The notes beneath the pieces were generated by a model. It saw only the letters and a list, made by a program, of their open reading frames with translations, was not told the DNA's origin and did not search any database. The position numbers were made by a program, and so were the translations under genes. Positions 47,082-58,390 of a stretch of 64,000 bases of DNA are shown here, piece after piece. Source of the stretch: Acorus gramineus (lineage: Eukaryota > Streptophyta > Magnoliopsida > Acorales > Acoraceae); the NCBI GenBank assembly GCA_030737835.1, contig CM060848.1:7834063-7898062 (forward strand), read 5' to 3'. How positions within the stretch are numbered: position 1 is the first letter of the stretch; each line of letters begins with the position of its first letter.

Positions 47082-49095
47082 AATGTTGGTATTAGAGCCT
47101 GGTTTTGTCAGAGCCTAAGTCGAGTCGTATAGATGAGTCGTAGGATTGTCATCCGAGTACTCTATTTTTAATAGTTTATCTTAGGTTGCTGGCATGCCTC
47201 ATCGCATCCGTGGACATGGACGTGGCCACCCTTGAACCCCGTGAGTTGTTGACTGGGTCGACTGAATAGGGTCAGTTGTTGGGTCCCCTGTTGTGGGACT
47301 AAAGCTTGGGCATGAGATTCTTGCCCGGTTGTGTCATATTGATGGGTTGTTGCAATTTCTAAGGTATGGATTGCGTCTTGATAATGGAACTTTGTTCCCG
47401 TGCATCGGTATTGCTGGTAACCATGGAGTTTGCGTGCGGTGTCGATTTCAAGTTTTGAGGGTGTGGCGTATTCATCATTAATGAGTGATGCCTTCTTCCA
47501 TTTTCCTGCTCGGGATTAAGGGGCCTTGCGGGGTCATTGTTGAGACCCGAGCTTGGGTGCTCCGTGTTCCTTGTTTGATTGTCGAGATATCCTATATTGG
47601 AACCTCATGGTGCCCTCCCAAGGAGTTCTTTTTCCCAGTCAAGGAATATCTTTGAAGCATCTGTTGGATGATCGCCTTTCTCTCTCGCTTGGAAGGTGCT
47701 GTAGCAAGTGGTGATGCATACGATCGGGATTAGGTGCGTCCTTCTGCAGCTTGGTGGGCGGTCGCTTATGGACTGGGTTCCATATCCATACCTGGAGTCG
47801 CTTTGATATATCATCGTGCGTTGCAGCTACCTGATAGAGGCCAAAGCCCTGTGAGGTGCTCCCAAGTACTATCTAGGACTCTTGTTGGTGTGCCCATATG
47901 GCAGAGATAGTGGACATGGGAGGCTACCAGGTAGAGGCCACACCGGGAGAGGGCTACTGGATGATGTCGAGAGCGTGGACTCCCCGTGATGGATCTATCC
48001 ATTGAGTGCATGATGTTGGAGTTCCAATGGTTATAGTTGGGCGACCTATCTGTGGTGGCATGTGCAGCACAGTTCTCGATACTGTCACGTTTTGCCCTCA
48101 CATTGGTTGTAAATGAGGAGACGTGATGCTAGCGTTCGTGATGGGACTCAACAACCATATCAGATAGATGGCGTCGCATAGGCATTGTCGGGGTTTGACG
48201 ACCTCCTGTTGCGCGTCTTATGGATTAAGTGCAGTTGTGTGGCTTACCCAATATGTCAGAGTCATCATGAGTGCCAGGCCGAGGAGCATCGAGATGCTCG
48301 AGGAGCGGAATTTGGACTTAATCGTTCGAGGAGTTGTTTTGATCTCCTAGTGGGGGTTGAAGATCAACAACGACTATCATTCGAGCATCCAGATGGAACC
48401 ATATGAGGCACTCTATGGGCGCAGTTTTAATACCTCCCTTGTGTTGGGACGGTTGGAGAGCGCCAATTGGAGGGGCCAGAAATTATTTAATTGACCTTGC
48501 AGTGGCCAAGATGGTTCGTGTGTGCATACGCACCGCCCTGAACCGTCAGAAGGGCTATGCGGGCCATCGTCGCCAGGAGCTTACCTTTGGGTTTGGTGAC
48601 CATGTTTTCCTTAAGGTGTCCCGGTTTAAGGGCATCCTCTATTTATGACGTTCGGGCAGAGCTGAGTCGGCTCTTCATCGGACTGGTTCTTGCCCTTGAG
48701 AGGATTGGGGAGGTGGCTTGTTGTGTAGCCTCGCCCCCACAGCTGACTCATGCCCATGACGCCTTCCTTGTCCCGCAGCTGAGGCATTATGTAACGTCTT
48801 TGTAGATCCTGGGGCGTTACACGTTATGTCCACGATCTTGCTCCTGTTATTCCGTTTGAGCAGCTCATCCTCGAGCTGGATTGATCGTTCATGGAGCAGT
48901 GGATCGAGATCATGGACCAACGTGAGAAAAGGCTCCACACCAAGACCATTCCTTTGGTTAAAGTGTGTTGGAGGAACCAGTCTAGTGCCTAGACCACTTG
49001 GGAGCAAAGGACTCTATGCATGATACTTCTACATTCTGTCTTCCCTTTTGGGTTTCCTTAAATTTCGAGGACTAAATTTCCTAAGGAGGGGAGAA
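47082..49095 (+). mobile_element. Element D internal region (2.0 kb) with primer site and purine tract
   Basis: The primer site TGGTATTAGAGCC is at 47087-47099 (Met tRNA type with one change). An Arg/Gly/His-rich gag-like start lies near 47193, and integrase sequence near 48370-48990 shows the RQKGYAGHRR and GDHVFLKV blocks of Ty3/Gypsy chromoviruses. The purine tract AAGGAGGGGAGAA (49083-49095) precedes the 3' LTR. The layout resembles that of B and E but is shorter in the reverse-transcriptase part. Broken in many places, non-autonomous. Confidence 0.78.
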
Positions 49096-51438
49096 TGTTA
49101 TGCCTGTGTCAGTTGGAGCCTTATTTTTCGATCGGAGTCGCTAAAATTTTAGCTTTTAGCTACCTGCGGGAGTTATAGTGATCTAATTGAAAATCTAACT
49201 GCATATTATGGGTCCTGGTACTGTTTTGTACTATCCATAAAAATTTCATCAAATTCTAGTAACGTTTTAAAAAATATACAATTCCAAATCATATCCGAGT
49301 TTTCGTTTCCTAGGTTGATTGGTGAGATCTAGTGGTGCACGTGAGTTAGCCACCAAGTCATTTTTTTGGATATTTGTGTGTGTCTGGTGAGAGAAGCTTA
49401 AACTCACCCCCCCCCTTACCTCATTCTACCAACTCACTTTATATGAATTAAATGCTCTCACTCTTTCTTCTCCTTGGAATGGACTTCTTCTTCTCACTCT
49501 CTCTCTCTCTCAGGACGGCAATGATGAGGAGGAAAGCAAAAGAAAGAAATGAAGTGAGAAAGGTTGGGTGTGTTTGAGCATTTGTTTTTGGTCTCCCTCT
49601 TCTTCTTCCCCAAAGACGGTGGGGAGGTTCATGCTTGCGGGGGAGAGCATAGAGGCTTCGATCGTGAAAGCGGAGGGAGCACGTCCTTGGAATACTCGGG
49701 TCCGCTTGTAGCGCGCGGAGTGCATGCGTGGAGTACTCACTTATGCTCAACAGTGCGTGTAGTGTATGCACGAAGTGCTTGGGGCTAGGCGAGCATGTAT
49801 TGATGATTCATAAGAGGTGGATGTGTGTTTGAACTTGCTTGGCCTTCCTCTTGTCCTCCCTCTCGGGGTATTCCTTTCCCTTTCTTTGAGCATGTGTGGA
49901 GGCTCCATCGCCTTGTGGTTGTTGTTGTGAGTGTTTGGAAGTGAAGAGGATGAGGGAGAGAAGCCCATGTTCATGCGTTATGTGTTGTGTATGTGTGCAC
50001 GCCACCCGTTTGTGAGTATGTGTGAGTGAACAATGTATGCCTCTTCTTCTCCTCCTTTAAATGGTTTTCCTCATGCATCACTTGAACTTGTGTTTATAGG
50101 CTAAAAGGGGTGTAAGGTTGACACACCGGGTGCTCGAGTGCATGCTTTGATTTCTCGCATGCGTGTAGAGCACGTGGATAGCGTGCATCAGGTGCTCGAG
50201 TGCATGCTTAGCATTCTTGCATGCATGCGGAGGGCATGGACAGCGTGCATCGGGTGCTCGAGTGCATGCTTGTCATTCTCGCATGCGTGCGGAGCGCGTG
50301 GACAGCGTGCATCGGGTGCTCGAGTGCATGCTTGTCATTCTCGCATGCGTGCGGAGCGCGTGGACAGCGTGCATGGGGTACTCGAGCGCATGCTTGGCGT
50401 TCTCGCATGCGTGTGGAGTGCGTGGACTACGTGCATCGGTTGCTCGAAGCGTGCTTGCGGTGCTTAAACACGTGCGCAATGTGTCTCAGGGTATCGGGCA
50501 CTTTGTTGCAACCTAATCCAAACCATTGGTCAATTTCGGAATTGGACAATTCTTGGCGGATTAGTTTCTTGCTTCGGATTCCAAGTTGTCGCCCTCTTGC
50601 ATTTCGCGAGCCGTGCGCTCGTTGGGTGAGTGGTTCGATCCAACTTTTCAGGAAGCGCTCGATGCACGTAGTCGTGCATCGCGCATCCATGGGGCATCTT
50701 GGCACCCCTATTATGTTAGATACTACATGCTAGGACTGTATAGCTTGTATATTGTGTAGAACTCCCTATTCTACCATATACTTGCCTATGTATTGTACTC
50801 ATGAATGAATAACCATGTTTGCATGCACCCTGCTTGTACGGGAATGTATCTCTTTGTATTTATATGGATGTATAGAATATGGCATGCCTTAGGTAGTCCT
50901 TGTTGTAATACTACCCCCCCCCCCATGTTAGTAATATTTAATCTCATTAAGCCTTGTTTAATAACCGGGTATATACTTAATATTCCCTGGTCGTAGAATT
51001 TGAGGGCGTGGTGTAGTTGTTGCGCCCATGTTATTGGGGCAAAACTATGACCAACTTCTAGAGATGATGAGCTCTTTCTCGCCCTCTCTCTTTGTGCGAA
51101 CTGAGTAAGTAGATGTGGTTCCTACTCGACTCAGGTTCGCTTGGGAATATTGGCATGCACATGTTAATGCACGAGATCGCGCTTGACCCATCCCTTTTAA
51201 GTTGGTGATATCCAACGCATGTTAGGCGGCCTTGTATGCATGTTTAATTAGGCCATACCTTGTATGCGTGTTGCATGATGTGTTGTTTATGCCATATATT
51301 CATGTTAGGGAGAAGCCCTATAGTTAATCATATGTTATTGTGCATATGGATCATGTAACCTACTTGCGATATAAATTCTCCTGTTATAATTATGCGCATG
51401 TTAGACTAATTATTCCTACCCGTGCTAGGCGTGGGTAT
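49096..51438 (+). repeat. Element D 3' LTR, first part
   Basis: It starts TGTTATGCCTGTGTCAG and matches D's 5' LTR block for block; by eye about 90% over the first 240 bases and higher later. It contains the 62-bp array with six units (50128-50497). It is interrupted at GGTAT (51434-51438) by element C; its remainder is not in the window. Confidence 0.82.
50128..50497 (+). repeat. 62-bp tandem array (6 units) in D 3' LTR
   Basis: Units start at 50128, 50190, 50252, 50314, 50376 and 50438. Units 3 and 4 are almost identical, so at least one duplication happened after D inserted. The 5' LTR has four units. Confidence 0.88.
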
Positions 51439-51612
51439 TGTAGATAACCTAATTTTGACTGTCCAAAAGGACAAAATTTACTTCAAGTGATATTTGGGAA
51501 TGACCACATTTGGACATCCAAATAGAAAAATTCCTTAGAAACCAAAACCGAAAACCCTAATCCAAAAACTTAGAGAAATCTGAGACCAAGACAGGGGCGC
51601 TACTCCCTTATT

Positions 51613-51864
51613 GGGCGGCTAAAAATAACTAGCCGCCCCCTAACCGACCCCAAACCGCTTCCCTTGGATGGGACATAAAGCAGCATTTAATGCTGATGAT
51701 TGCGGCGGTTTGTTCCCTTTAGCCGCCCCATCTTGGCCGGTTCAACCCTAGTAACAGACCCAAGCCACCGCTTGCCAGAGATGGGACATTTGTTAGACCA
51801 TCATGGGGACGATATCTCTAAAGTAGCCACCCCTCACCGGGTGGCTACTTACAACTAGCCGCCC
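51613..51864 (+). repeat. GGCGGCTA/TAGCCGCC palindromes in element C 5' region
   Basis: Arms GGGCGGCTA (51613-51621) and TAGCCGCCC (51630-51638) form a perfect 9-bp stem with an 8-base loop. Further versions lie at about 51703-51728 (imperfect) and 51839-51864 (GGGTGGCTA/TAGCCGCCC, one G-U pair). The last also pairs with GTAGCCACCC just upstream. Confidence 0.8.
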
Positions 51865-51974
51865 TTGACTTGTACACTATCAAAGAACAAAGATCTAATG
51901 GAAGGTCAAATCAATCACCTTATTACCCATTTTGATCTATTGTCCAGTTGACACTCCCCTGCCCCTTTTTTTAC

Positions 51975-51983
51975 TATAAATAG
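51975..51983 (+). promoter_or_regulatory. TATA box of element C LTR
   Basis: TATAAATAG after a T-rich stretch, about 540 bases into the element, followed by CA-rich sequence suitable for a start about 30 bases on. It is the clearest core promoter in the window. Confidence 0.65.
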
Positions 51984-52250
51984 GGGGCATCTAAATCATA
52001 TCTAACATATCCCCAATTAAAATCAATCACCCATTCTCATAATCATCAATTCACAACAATCCACCACACTGCCACACCCACCACTTGAAAACCTTTGAGA
52101 GAGAGAGAGAGAGAGAGTCAATTCCACCCAATCCCACTCCAAATCCACTCTCCTAGGCCCTCTCCAAAACCCAAGTCAAATGTAGTTTAACTGTAGCCAA
52201 ACCCTAACCCATTTCCTACCCAGGCTCTGCCCAAATAGAGCCAGACACCA

Positions 52251-52307
52251 GACGGCTACTCCTAACTAGCCGTCCCCCACCAGGCGGCTAATTCCCATTA
52301 GCCGAGC
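52251..52307 (+). repeat. Second pair of CGGCTA palindromes in element C
   Basis: GACGGCTA (52251-52258) pairs with TAGCCGTC (52267-52274). Right after it, GGCGGCTA (52283-52290) pairs with TTAGCCG-type sequence (52299-52304). The G-to-A and C-to-T changes in the first are matched across the stem. Confidence 0.75.
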
Positions 52308-52389
52308 CTCACCTACACCCTGACTCCCAAACATCCTTTAGTCGAGTTCCCGAAGCAGCAGAGGATCCTTGTTTTTCACCTTTGTGTGT

Positions 52390-52830
52390 GGCATGCCCGT
52401 ATCTCAGAGCGGAACCCCCATAAACTCCCCCACGAAGGCGACCAAATCCATCCCAACTTTTCCTGCTTTTTGAGAAAGCAGGTGGCGATCACAACCACCC
52501 CTGAATCCTCTTGAGGAGCTGCCGGCCGCCTCAGCAAGGAACCAACACCCTTCCCCCTTCCGGGAGACGATCTGACTGAACCTACCAAGGCACGCCTCCG
52601 ATCGGAATCCCCACAGACTCCCCCACGAAGATGATCAAATCCACCCCAACTTTTTCTGCTTTTTGGGAAAGCAGGTGGCGATCACAACCACCCCTGAATC
52701 CTCCTGAGGAGCTGTCGGCCGCCTTAGCAAGGAACAAAAACCCTTCCCCCTTTCGAGAGACGATCCGATCGAGCCTGCCAAGGCACACCCCGGATCCGAA
52801 TCTCTGAAGAACCCCCACACACGCCAAAGA
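52390..52830 (+). repeat. Tandem 195-bp duplication in element C leader
   Basis: Units start at about 52390 and 52589, with a partial third at about 52782. Each has CTCCCCCACGAAG, a GGTGGCGATCACAACCACCC block and a CTGAGGAGCTG-like block. Units 1 and 2 differ at roughly one base in ten. Confidence 0.75.
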
Positions 52831-53006
52831 AAGCCCATATCCTTTTCTCGGAGGCACCCACGCACCCGCTCCTACGTGAAAAACAACAAAAGGTAATCCC
52901 CCTCTGCTTCTTTCCACAACTTGATTAGAATGCCATCACCCCTTTAGGAAAGCTAGAATTTCCCACCCCTCAAGTCAGACCCTCCTCTGCTTTGCATTAC
53001 AACATC

Positions 53007-53074
53007 CTTTACTGCTTTAAGCCGCACACAGCTGCGCACCCTTTACTACTTTAAGCCGCACACAGCTGCGCACC
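53007..53074 (+). repeat. 34-bp direct repeat before gag of element C
   Basis: Two copies, 53007-53040 and 53041-53074, are identical except for one base (CTTTACTGC / CTTTACTAC), followed by a related third fragment. Each contains CAGCTG and TGCGCA palindromes. Confidence 0.85.
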
Positions 53075-53796
53075 CCTTTGCCGCTTTATTTACTACTTTA
53101 AATCTGCATTCATTCACACCTAGGCTTTTTCATATTCACACCATGGAAGCCTACACCCATGAGAAAACAGTAGAGGAGAAAGACAACCAGGGAGACCAAA
53201 CCGCCCAATTCCTCAGCCACCTAGAGGAGAGGATGGCTACCTTAGGATACCAATCGGTAGAGGACATGTTCAATGATCTCACCGACTATTGCCAGGCCAA
53301 GACCTTGAAGTGGTAAACCCTTGTCAAAACCCCCAAGGCTTGCCCCACCCCCAATACCCTACCAACACCCGGTTTCTCGATTAATCCGAGTCCAAGCCCT
53401 TTTTCTCCCAGCCCTCACCAGGCCATGTCCAACCCGGGACCACTGAATTGCCCACCCAAGGCGGAAACGCTTGACGAAACCATCCGAAGAATTCTCTCCG
53501 AGACTGGTCCTTCTGCTCCCAAGCACGTCTCTACACAACCTGAGACAAATTCTGTCAGTCAGCCTACCGGAGGGATTTAAAATACCAAAATTTCATCGGT
53601 ATAATGGTCGCGGAGACCTAGACATTCATTTAACTGCTTTCAATCTGGATGCCCGACATTTTCTAGATAATCAACCTCTGTTAGTATTCCTCTTCCAAAA
53701 ATCATTAGAAGGAGAAGCACTACAATGATTCTCCACGCTCCCTCTAGACCATTTGTCAAATTTCTCAGCTGTAAGCGAGAATTTTTAGGCCGTTAC

Positions 53797-56700
53797 TGTC
53801 ACGCCCCAGGCGTCCCTGAGACGTGGCAAAATAAATATAATATCAGCTATCAATACCTGAGGTCAATAAGGACACCAACAACAATACACAAGGCGGCAAA
53901 GCAAGATAATGATAACTGCCTGAAAAGCGGAAACATAATATATAACAATGTCTGTAAATCAAAAACATTATTACAGACCCGAATACACAATCATTGTCCT
54001 GTGAAAGCCAAGTCTAGACCAAAGAAAATACAACCTGTGCCACATGCACGATTTACAAAGCATAAAATGACTCTAGGAATGCTGACAGCCTCTCACACGC
54101 CACCCGCCGACAGAACGCTCCACGCCCATAAGACCACGCCACAGGAAGCTCCAGCTCCACGCCCAACACTGCCCTTGAAAAGAAACAGTATGCGAGGGGT
54201 GAGCTACAAGCTCAGTGAGTGGCTGGAAACCAATCACCATTCTACAGTTCAATACATAATCAATTTCCTTTCAAGGAAAACATGGGTAGAAACCCAATGG
54301 ATAACAGGGTCACGCGGCGGCGCGACCAACCTCACCCCCACCCTCACTCCCGGAGGAGTCTTTTGGGACTTATGGGGAGAGACCATACCGTCGGTCGAAG
54401 AGACCCGGATTTACTGGTCTAGAGACCATACCGTCGGTCGAAGAGACCCGGATTTACTGGTCTACTCAACACTACTGGATCATCTACATCTAGATAATCG
54501 CCCATCGATGTCCTTCAACATCCATCACGAGACCGGACCCAACATCTATGGGAACGGTCGAACAACGAATGGGTCACGAGGCGACGTGTCTTCGCCTCAT
54601 CCACACCCTCACTCCTGAAAGGAGACTCTTGGGACTTTGGGAAGAGACTTAGACTGCTCTACACCCCTGGTCCACCGGTAGCCTCTCCCACCCTCGTGGC
54701 CTCCGCCTAGTCCTCTGACAGGTATAGCCAACGCCGGGGAGTTCCTACATCGGATCCAACGAAGGGGAGAACGATTCCACGCTCGCGACATCATTCATTA
54801 ACCCTCTCCCGGGTAGTATCTACAACCCGATCTCCTCAACTCACCGCTCTACACCCTTGGTCCACAGGTAGCCTCTCCCACCCTCGTGGCCTCCGCCTAG
54901 TCCTCTGACAGGTATAGCCAACGCCAGGGAGTTCCTACATCGGATCCAACGAAGGGGAGAACGATCCCATGTTCGCAAAGCGAAACCCAATGGAAAACAA
55001 CCACTCTCGATACTCGCTTATCGAGGTATCACACACATGCATAACAACAACCAACACACTCATATTAACCTCAAAGTAGTCATAGTCCCTATACGGGAGT
55101 AACTACACAAGTTAGAGGGTCGTAACATCGTCGATCCACCCCACGCTCACCCTTTAGGGGTGTCATGGGTCTTTTCAGACTAGGCCACTCTCCACCCCTG
55201 GTCCACCCGGTAGCCCTTTCCCACCCTCGTGGCCTCGACCTAGTCCACTCCAACTACCAGTACTGTCCAAACACATCGGAGGTACCGGACGGAAGCCCTC
55301 TGTCAGGTCAGCCATCGCCGGGGAGTACCTACATCGGATCCAACCAAAAGGAGATACTCACACAGATACGATCCTCATGGATCCGCCGAAACCGATTGCA
55401 ACTCTACTAATGTCATGAATTCTCCAGAATTCCTCCAGGGCGCATAATTAAGATGCGGGGAGACATATCATAACCACAAGGTTACAATATTCTCTAAGGC
55501 ATGCTCACATTTTGATTTAAATAAATTAAACTAAATGGGTACATGCATGGTTCAAGGTTTTCCAATTAAGGACAAGATTACTAAATATGCATAGGCCGCT
55601 ATACATGATATAAGGGTGCATATCCCTAGCATACAAAGTCTAAGGTGGCATGGATATATCATATTTATTATGCGTAGATCAAGGCTTTTAAGTACAGGAC
55701 ATGGTGTCCAGGCATGTACGGGCCTCTATACATGATGCATGGATGTATATCCCTAGCATGCAAAATATCTACATATTATAGCTAGGGGCCCCCATTGATG
55801 CGCGACGCGCGTCTATGCGGTCGAGCGCATCCCTAGAGACGGGGGGGGGGGGGATTGGAATCAAACCACTCACCTTACGACCCGGGACCCCGCGCATCCC
55901 ATCCGACGAGATCTGCAGGTAGGGGCATCCAACTGGTGAGAAAAAACACAATTTACACATCGACAACATTAGAAATACCCAATACTCGGACAAGCATGCA
56001 TACGGGCTCGCACGCATGCGAGCACGCACGTACGCATGTGAGTCCGAGTGCCCCGACACCTACCCGAACACTTGGGCAGCCACACGCATGGCCCCCTGCA
56101 CGCGCACACACGAATGCGTACGCACGCACGCACCCCAGCACCCTCGGCGCACTGCCGCGCGCCCAAACGCGCTGCCGCACGCGTGCACACTCTCCCGCGC
56201 ACCCGCACGCACTGCACGTCCAGCCCGCGCCCTCGCGCAGCACCCCACGCACGCCCCATCACGCGCACGCACGCGCACGCACGCGCACGTGCGCACTGGT
56301 CCCCAGCCCCGCGCCCAGGCGCATGCCCAGGAGCACTGCACCGCGCGCGAGCACACTCGTGCGCGCGCCCGCGCGCACCCGAGCGCCCACTGCGCGCGCA
56401 CGCACCCGCGCGCGTCTGCGTGCCCGACTGCGCCCGCCTGCGCGCGCAAGCGCGCAGACGACCCGAAACGCGCGCCCAGCCAACCTTAACCCCATTTTAA
56501 CCCTTCCCAACCCCTCACACACACCCTAACACATCTACCCAACATGCATGACCTCCCAACCAACCCTAAGCCATAAAAATCAAGAAAAGGAGGGGAAAGG
56601 CCACCCCTCACCTTTGGAGGGGAATGAAAGGGGGAGGCTCGGGGCCCTCGACGCACCCGCGACCACCTCAACCGCCACCACCACTACCACCACCTCCTCA

Positions 56701-57421
56701 GCCTCCTCTTCAGCTGAAAAATCAGGGCTGGGGGAAATCCATGTAAGGGTGCTTGAGAGAGAGGGGAACAAACAACAACAACACAAGAACCAACCCTCTC
56801 TTCTTCCTTCACCTCCTCCTTCTCTTCATCTCTTTGAGGAATTCTATCAAACACTTGGTGGGGGCTTGAATGAGAGAAAGAGAGACCAGAAAAATGGCGT
56901 GGAAGTGAGAGGGAGAGAGAGAGAGAGAGAGAGATTTATGCTACAAATATCTAAGGGGGATGAAATGACTAAGTCGCCCTTTGACTAGAAATTCTGCGCA
57001 TGCTTCACTGGAACAGCCATAACTTCCTCAATATAGCTCCGAATTGCACAATTCCAATTCGTTGGAAATCCAATAAGATTATCTACAACTTTCATGTTCA
57101 TGCCAAGATCAAATAATCCCTCTAGCTAATCCGAAATTAGAGCTAAACATAGAACAGGGCTGCTGCTAGAATTTCCCTCCCCGGGTATACTTGGAAAAAT
57201 ACCCATAACTTTTACTACAAGAATCCAGTTGATCTAATTCCACTTCTGTGCGAAAGCTAACTCAAAACTGGACATCTCATAATAAAATCATATTTAAACC
57301 TCTTCATCTTGGATTTAACAAAATCAAATCCAAATACCAAATCAGGAATACATAACTTCTAGGAAAAAAATTATGTACCAAAATTTTCAAACAGAGCGCT
57401 CCAAATGACACAGGCACAACA
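53797..57421 (-). mobile_element. Solo LTR B2 (3,625 bp), reversed, in element C gag
   Basis: The reverse complement begins TGTTGTGCCTG (at 57421) and ends GGCGTGACA (at 53797). Perfect 5-bp duplications GTTAC lie at 53792-53796 and 57422-57426. It matches the LTRs of element B along its length. It contains a 190-bp tandem unit (54656 and 54846), hairpins at 54309-54330 and 54570-54600, a CpG domain (about 55975-56480), and a GA microsatellite (56908-56932). Confidence 0.9.
54656..54990 (-). repeat. 190-bp tandem units in LTR B2
   Basis: Two units start at about 54656 and 54846 and are nearly identical over about 125 bases (GGATCCAACGAAGGGG block). They are a local expansion of the GGATCC/GTAGGTACC block found singly elsewhere. 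Confidence 0.8.
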
Positions 57422-58390
57422 GTTACGGTTACCAGAGGATTAGAATCCCCTCTATCTCAGACCTAACCGTAGAAAGGATGAGGCCTAAGGAGGAATTTGA
57501 ATAGTACGTGTCAAGGTGGCGCACCCTAGTCCACAGAACTGGCCTCCAACTAACAGAATGTCAAGATATTGACATGATGTTACAAAGCTTGAGTCCAAAG
57601 CTTCATACGAGTCTTTCGTACGGAGCCTGCACAACGTACCAGCTTCTAATGGACCACCACAACAGGATTTCCCGTTGTACAGCCCCAGTAGTCCAAACAA
57701 AGTCCCCACCTATCAGCCATAGGGTTGGACAACCGCCAAGAAAGGTGCAAACCCCCACGGTAGAGGGGATCACACAAGTCTCGACACTCTACCCAAACGG
57801 AGCGTGGGTCCCTGATCAAGGACCAGCTCCGAGACAGTATACACTTGGTTCATCCGGATATATGCCGCCTCAGCCAAACAATCAAAACTTTGCTCCCCGA
57901 TCAGTACCCGTCCCGTGCTTACATGAAAAAAACCCAGTAATCCAAAGCCCTTCAGTCCAGAACCCCATGGTTCAAAATCAGGGTCAATCCAGAAATCCCC
58001 CTTCCTACTCTGCTCCCCCAAGAGCACAAAACTTAGTTCCCAGGCAGCCTACACAAGGCCCCTACAACGAAGTCTCCCCTCCAACATTTTATGGCCCAAG
58101 AAGAGTAGGAAAGAGAGACTCTTATCCACCTCTCCCAGAAATCTTAACAAATATTTTTAGGGTGATGGTAGACACCAATAGTATCTCTCTCCCTGCAGCC
58201 AAACCCCCACTCCCAGGAGTTAACACTACACGTTACTGCCAGTACCATCAGCAGCATGGTCACACTGTAGAACAATGCATAGTTTTTCAGGATTTTATCT
58301 ATGATCTGAATGATGATAGGCGCCTTGATTGGGCCATGATCAAAAGCCATCTAAGCTAGGGTAATCCCCCTTGCCAAGCCACCAAGCCAC

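Larger units (their letters stand above)
53143..58360 (+). mobile_element. Element C gag region, interrupted by LTR B2
   Basis: Gag-like sequence starts at the ATG at 53143 (acidic N-terminus). A capsid-like stretch with FKIPKFHRYNGRGD lies near 53570-53620, the usual capsid start of Tat-type gag. After LTR B2, gag continues at 57427 and a Pro/Gln-rich region follows, then a nucleocapsid-like YCQYHQQHGHT near 58230. Broken in a few places. Confidence 0.72.

Noticed and set aside
50138-50733. 170-codon frame with a repeated MHAxGMDSVHRVLECML-like pattern
   Set aside because: Produced by the 62-bp tandem array. The period is not a multiple of three, so the apparent repeats cycle through frames.
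53725-54618. 297-codon frame
   Set aside because: It starts in element C and runs across the junction into reversed LTR B2. A chance fusion of non-coding LTR sequence.
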